Shown: piece by piece, positions 5,809 to 8,087 of the stretch | Layout: each line of letters begins with the position of its first letter | Numbering within the stretch: position 1 is the stretch's first letter | Assembly: GCA_947442905.1 (NCBI GenBank) | Contig: CANEWV010000061.1 | Span: 1 to 8,087 of the forward strand | Reading direction: 5' to 3' | Source of the DNA: Chitinophagaceae bacterium | Lineage (GTDB): Bacteria > Bacteroidota > Bacteroidia > Chitinophagales > Chitinophagaceae | Length of the DNA stretch: 8,087 nt | Translations under genes and position numbers: made by a program | Notes under the pieces: generated by a model | What the model saw: only the letters and a program-made list of their open reading frames with translations | The model's database searches: none | What the model was told of the DNA's origin: nothing

Positions 5809-6978
5809 ATGAAAAATATATTTATCATCATAATTACTTTGTTTTTTGCAATTACATCTTGCAAAAACAAAGCAACCGAAACCAAAGCAGAAACATCAAC
5901 AAAAGATACTACCGCAACAAAAGAAGAACCAACTGTAACCGAAGTGGAACTAACAGACGACCAGATAAAAGCAATAGATTTAGAAACAGGCAGCATTGAA
6001 CAGCGCAACTTAAAATCTACCATTAAAGTAAATGGCAAATTAATGTTGCCTCCTCAAAACCAAGCACAGGTAAGTATTTTAACAGGTGGCATTGTAAAAT
6101 CAATTGACGTAACCGAAGGCTCATTTGTAAAGCAAGGACAAACATTGGCAACAATTGTAAATAACGAAGTAATACAATTGCAGCAGGACTATTTAGAAAA
6201 TAAATCTCAATTGGTTTATCTGCAAGCAGAATTTAAACGCCAAAAAGAATTGCAGGAAGATAGAATTAATGCTACTAAAACTTTGCAACAAGTGCAAAAC
6301 GAACTAAGCATGGCACAAGCAAAACAAAAAGGATTGCAAACAAAATTGGAATTGCAGGGCATCAATGCAACCAATATTAGCACAACAAATTTTACAAATC
6401 GTATTGCAGTAACAGCACCTATCAGTGGCTTTATCCATCACATCAATTTAACGATGGGCAAGTTTGCAGATGCCAATACAATCTTGTTTGACATTGTGGA
6501 TAATCGTTTCCTGCATTTGGATTTGACACTTTTTGAAAAAGATATTTCCAAAGTAAAAATTGGCGACAAAATAATGTTTACCGATGCAAACGATGCAAGC
6601 CATACCCACTCTGCAACCATTTTTTCATTAAACAAATCTTTTGAAGATAACCAGCAAGCTATTTTAGCCCATGCAAAAATTGACGAGCAAACTGAAACCC
6701 TTTTACCAGGAATGTATGTAGAAGCAAGAATACAAATTGATAATTACAAAACCAATGCCTTACCAAATGAAGCTGTTGTAAGCAATGGCGATGAACATTA
6801 TATTTATGTTGAAACAAAAAAGAACCATTACACACAAATAGCCGTTAAAATTGGTGTAAGCGATATGGGATTCACCGAAATATTGCCTTTAGAAGAAATA
6901 CCAGGCAATGCAAAAGTGGTAACAAAAGGAGCTTATTATTTATTATCACAACTTACAAAAGGAAACGGCGAAGAGTAA
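5809..6978 (+). CDS. czcB: CzcB/CusB-type periplasmic adaptor lipoprotein of the RND pump
   Basis: This 389-aa membrane-fusion protein would link the inner-membrane pump to the outer-membrane channel. Residues 1-18 are a lipoprotein signal with lipobox ITSC (Cys18), so it is probably lipid-anchored. A Lys/Thr/Glu-rich linker follows to about residue 45. The barrel-sandwich half-motif GGIVKSIDVTEGSFVKQGQ (about 93-111) is paired with a second half, AVTAPISGFIHHINLTMGK, around 202-220. Between them lies an alpha-helical hairpin (YLENKSQLVYLQAEFKRQ to KQKGLQTKLELQ). Beta-barrel and membrane-proximal domains fill the C-terminus (LLPGMYVEARIQI near 300). No Met cluster like the CusB copper site is visible, which fits a divalent-metal system. 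It begins 13 bp after the fusion gene and is surely co-transcribed. I found no terminator directly behind it. Confidence 0.9.
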   Translation: MKNIFIIIITLFFAITSCKNKATETKAETSTKDTTATKEEPTVTEVELTDDQIKAIDLETGSIEQRNLKSTIKVNGKLMLPPQNQAQVSILTGGIVKSIDVTEGSFVKQGQTLATIVNNEVIQLQQDYLENKSQLVYLQAEFKRQKELQEDRINATKTLQQVQNELSMAQAKQKGLQTKLELQGINATNISTTNFTNRIAVTAPISGFIHHINLTMGKFADANTILFDIVDNRFLHLDLTLFEKDISKVKIGDKIMFTDANDASHTHSATIFSLNKSFEDNQQAILAHAKIDEQTETLLPGMYVEARIQIDNYKTNALPNEAVVSNGDEHYIYVETKKNHYTQIAVKIGVSDMGFTEILPLEEIPGNAKVVTKGAYYLLSQLTKGNGEE

Positions 6979-6995
6979 TTATTAAATAAAAAATC

Positions 6996-7181
6996 ATGGA
7001 AAGCAAAAAACAACATTGGGAAAATGTATTTACCACTAAAGCGTCCAACGAAGTAAGTTGGTTTCAAGAGTACCCAAAAACTTCTATGGAGTTTTTACAG
7101 CTTTTTAAGTTACTGCTAACCGCCAACATAATTGATATTGGCGGCGGACAATTAAAAGTTCGTGTTTTCGGTAAGAAATGA
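6996..7181 (+). pseudogene. Class I SAM methyltransferase, truncated at motif I by the repeat
   Basis: The 61-aa frame starts MESKKQHWENVFTTKASNEV, then SWFQEYPKTS and NIIDIGGG (residues 45-51). HWExxY/F...EVSWxQ...IIDIGGG is typical of a small SAM-dependent methyltransferase family of about 200 aa. IDIGGG is motif I, which contacts SAM. After residue 52 the frame enters repeat copy 2 (from 7151), reads LKVRVFGKK and stops, so motifs II onward and the catalytic half are missing. No continuation appears downstream of the repeat in the window. It lies 17 bp after the adaptor gene and may once have been the operon's last gene. The exact coincidence of the break with the repeat edge dates the repeat's arrival after the gene. 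Confidence 0.8.
7151..7180 (-). pseudogene. Remnant of a tyrosine-recombinase N-terminus, copy 2
   Basis: The minus strand reads HFLPKTRTFN, with Lys where copy 1 has Asn, and then passes directly into reversed methyltransferase sequence. Only ten codons remain. As in copy 1, no usable start codon is present and the family call is an inference. Confidence 0.4.
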
Positions 7182-7204
7182 CAAAAACCTCACGCAAAAA
7201 CAAC

Positions 7205-7231
7205 AAAGGACCCACGATTTAACGTAAGTTC
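7205..7231 (-). terminator. Degenerate terminator hairpin, copy 2
   Basis: This is the same stem-loop as at 160-187, but one base of the 5' arm has changed (GAACTTACG instead of GGACTTACG). That adds an A-C mismatch to the two G-U pairs and shortens the T tract to three. It is probably weaker than copy 1 or inactive. Confidence 0.4.
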
Positions 7232-7243
7232 TTGATTTTCATG

Positions 7244-7290
7244 TAGCGAGACTGGGATTTAAACCCGGGACCTCAGGGTTATGAATCCTG
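7244..7290 (-). pseudogene. 3' half of a tRNA with CAT anticodon, copy 2
   Basis: Minus strand: 5' anticodon stem CAGGA, loop TTCATAA, stem CCCTG, then variable loop, T arm and acceptor strand TCTCGCT with discriminator A. Unlike copy 1, the anticodon stem is complete on both sides, with one A-C pair. The T loop reads TTTAAAT in place of TTCAAAT and the T stem has a C-A mismatch, so it is more decayed there. Upstream (higher coordinates) no D arm or 5' acceptor strand follows. It is not a functional tRNA. Confidence 0.7.
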
Positions 7291-7326
7291 ATAATGATAG
7301 CTTACCTCAATAACATTGGCTCCACA

Positions 7327-7413
7327 TTACTTATTATTGATTTTTAGCTCCAAAATAGCTTTTAAATCAATAGCAAATTCATCCAAACTAGCTCCTAAGG
7401 TGGCTACAAAGTG
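7327..7413 (-). pseudogene. Minus-strand C-terminal tail A of an unknown protein
   Basis: Between TAA at 7416-7414 and TAA at 7329-7327 the minus strand reads FVATLGASLDEFAIDLKAI and on to ELKINNK. It is paralogous to tail B (7483-7566): most differences are conservative (L/I, D/E, K/R), which indicates former protein-coding sequence on this strand. There is no start codon, and the rest of the protein is absent. I do not recognise the family. Confidence 0.45.
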
Positions 7414-7448
7414 TTATTTTCTAAAATAATAAAGGTTTTAGAAAATAA
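7414..7448. repeat. AT-rich perfect inverted repeat
   Basis: A 13-bp perfect inverted repeat (TTATTTTCTAAAA at 7414-7426, complement at 7436-7448) encloses a 9-base loop. It abuts the upstream end of tail A. With only two G-C pairs it is weak as a terminator and lacks a long T tract on either strand. Confidence 0.55.
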
Positions 7449-7450
7449 TA

Positions 7451-7478
7451 AAAAACCGACCCAATTGGGTCGGTTTTT
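7451..7478. terminator. Bidirectional rho-independent terminator
   Basis: The 28 bases form a perfect palindrome: AAAAACCGACCC, AATT, GGGTCGGTTTTT. The GC-rich stem is flanked by A5 and T5, so it would work in both directions. On the plus strand it is the first strong terminator after the efflux operon and methyltransferase fragment, and may end that transcript. Confidence 0.85.
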
Positions 7479-7482
7479 GTTT

Positions 7483-7566
7483 TTACAGGTTCTTAAGCTT
7501 GGCATCTAAGATTGACCTAATATCCCCAGCAAATTCTTCCAAACTGGCTCCTATTGTGGCTACAAA
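7483..7566 (-). pseudogene. Minus-strand C-terminal tail B of an unknown protein
   Basis: The minus strand reads FVATIGASLEEFAGDIRSIL and on to DAKLKNL, ending at TAA 7485-7483. The frame stays open upstream to about 7638, but that part is just the translated hairpin and structured region and contains no Met start. It parallels tail A along its whole length, including the point where each tail meets a hairpin. It is probably the end of a gene whose body was removed. Family unknown. Confidence 0.45.
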
Positions 7567-7593
7567 GCCTATCACAAAGTGATAGGCTTTTTT
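7564..7593 (+). terminator. Rho-independent terminator
   Basis: A perfect 12-bp stem (AAAGCCTATCAC at 7564-7575, complement at 7579-7590) with loop AAA leads into a run of six T at 7588-7593. It is strong on the plus strand and a second barrier behind the efflux operon. It sits directly at the upstream end of tail B. Confidence 0.85.
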
Positions 7594-7800
7594 AATGCGA
7601 CACAACGTCGAAAGCTCGCTTTCGTAAGTTGGGGAGCGTTAAAAAAGCCAAACGAACACGAAGTGTTTGTTTGAAAGGCTTTGTGGAAGGCGACCACCGT
7701 CTCCAACAGACCCTTATACCACCACCCAGTCTAAGCATATTTCTATGTATTTGCCGAAGACCACTTATCGCCAAGTTTAATTAAACTTCCTTTCAACGAG
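7594..7800. other. Non-coding structured stretch of unknown role
   Basis: No convincing gene is seen on either strand. A 60-aa minus-strand frame here (7592-7774) looks random. The stretch is more GC-rich than its surroundings and holds two hairpins: CGAAAG-CTCG-CTTTCG at 7609-7624, and a longer one at 7644-7682 with an outer stem AAAGCC/GGCTTT and an inner 10-bp stem AAACGAACAC with one G-T pair and loop GAA. The compact, structured, non-coding sequence next to gene tails and terminators suggests a recombination site or a dispersed intergenic repeat, but I cannot assign a family. Confidence 0.35.
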
Positions 7801-7805
7801 CCTAA

Positions 7806-7834
7806 TTGTAACGAATATTAAATATTTACCTTTA
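7806..7834 (+). promoter_or_regulatory. Probable promoter of the DUF2256 gene
   Basis: TTG at 7806-7808 lies 18 bases before TACCTTTA at 7827-7834, one base away from the TAnnTTTG -7 consensus. The start codon follows 28 bases later, so the leader would be about 20 bases. Confidence 0.5.
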
Positions 7835-7862
7835 CACGAATTAACAATACAGAACGTAATCA

Positions 7863-8003
7863 GTGAAAAAACCTAAAAAAGCCGATCTCCCCACCAAAAT
7901 TTGCGTAGCCTGCAAAAGACCCTTTACGTGGCGGAGAAAATGGGAACGCTGCTGGGATGAGGTACTCTATTGCAGTGAAGGCTGTAAGAAAAAAAGAAAT
8001 TAG
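7863..8003 (+). CDS. DUF2256 zinc-ribbon-like small protein
   Basis: A GTG start at 7863 gives 46 aa ending at TAG 8001-8003. Residues 10-41 read from PTKICVACKRPFTWRRKWE through RCWDEVLYCSEGC. The pairs C14/C17 and C37/C41 with the intervening PFTWRRKWER.WDEV core are the signature of DUF2256, a family of 40-60 aa proteins with a probable treble-clef-type zinc site. The basic N-terminus and end (KKKRN) would suit nucleic-acid binding, which is inference only. Family members often lie near cryptochrome/photolyase-type genes, as I recall; the relevant neighbour would be outside this window. An upstream in-frame ATG is not available, so GTG is the best start. The size matches the family, so it is intact. 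Confidence 0.85.
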   Translation: MKKPKKADLPTKICVACKRPFTWRRKWERCWDEVLYCSEGCKKKRN

Positions 8004-8020
8004 CGTTTACTAATTTTATT

Positions 8021-8087
8021 ATGGGTAATGGCCCGCTGTCTGGTGCATTTAAACCTACTAATAGCCGCACTCCTTTTTACGAGGTGC
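8021..8087 (+). CDS. Start of an unknown plus-strand ORF, cut by the window edge
   Basis: ATG at 8021, 17 bp after the DUF2256 stop, opens 22 codons reading MGNGPLSGAFKPTNSRTPFY then EV without a stop. The spacing and orientation suit a gene co-transcribed with the DUF2256 gene. Too little is present to assign a family. Confidence 0.35.
   Translation, partial: MGNGPLSGAFKPTNSRTPFYEV

Larger units (their letters stand above)
7151..7285 (-). repeat. Long direct repeat, copy 2
   Basis: This is the second copy of the 96-241 block in the same orientation, 135 bp, lacking one of the two 11-bp AACCTCACGCA units. Its lower edge falls in the methyltransferase gene and its upper edge in the tRNA anticodon loop. 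Recombination between the two copies would release a 7044-bp circle carrying the efflux operon. Confidence 0.8.

Noticed and set aside
7414..7593. CRISPR or integron attC array
   Set aside because: The hairpins differ in sequence, spacers are irregular, no GTTRRRY-type core sites occur and no cas or integron integrase genes are present.
7592..7774. 60-aa minus-strand frame
   Set aside because: Arg/Leu-rich random-looking translation covering the hairpins, with no homologous feel, promoter or neighbours in phase.
1..8087. Insertion sequence or transposase around the repeats
   Set aside because: No transposase motif, terminal inverted repeats or target-site duplication was found; the repeats are direct and tRNA-derived.

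Overview
The window looks like a low-GC accessory stretch of a Bacteroidota chromosome or plasmid, probably a flavobacterial, sphingobacterial or chitinophagal lineage. Three things point there: promoters of the TTTG ... TAnnTTTG type, no Shine-Dalgarno sequences before the genes, and family content typical of that phylum (a DUF6660-like Cys-rich peptide, a CzcA pump fused to its outer-membrane channel, a lipoprotein adaptor, and a DUF2256 zinc-ribbon peptide). No database was searched; family names rest on recognised motifs.

Layout. 1-95: the first codons of a minus-strand gene with a possible promoter. 96-241: copy 1 of a long direct repeat. 242-1029: decayed genes, namely a 46-aa ORF, a frameshifted PepSY-like tail closed by a strong terminator, and a 42-aa N-terminal fragment of a COG4705-like membrane protein. 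1030-6978: the intact core, a metal-efflux operon with an exact Bacteroidota promoter, a small Cys-rich exported protein, a 1437-aa CzcA-CzcC fusion and a CzcB-type lipoprotein. Together these would form a complete tripartite RND efflux machine; the pump motifs favour divalent metals (Zn/Co/Cd/Ni) over Cu/Ag. 6996-7150: the first 52 codons of a SAM methyltransferase, cut off at its GGG motif by repeat copy 2 (7151-7285). 7286-7862: no intact gene, but two paralogous minus-strand C-terminal tails, several strong hairpins or terminators and a structured region. 7863-8087: a 46-aa DUF2256 protein and the start of another ORF.

The most interesting signal is the pair of direct repeats bracketing the efflux operon. 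Read on the minus strand, each copy holds the 3' half of a CAT-anticodon tRNA starting at the anticodon loop, then a terminator hairpin, then about ten codons resembling a Bacteroidota tyrosine-recombinase N-terminus. The homology breaks exactly at the edge of the anticodon loop, where many tyrosine recombinases cross over. The 7.04 kb between the copies therefore looks like a tRNA-targeted integrative unit that has lost its integrase, or one member of a tandem array, carrying a metal-efflux operon. A second signal is the pump/channel junction: an in-frame A_AAA_AAG slippery heptamer lies just before an internal ATGA and a complete signal peptide.
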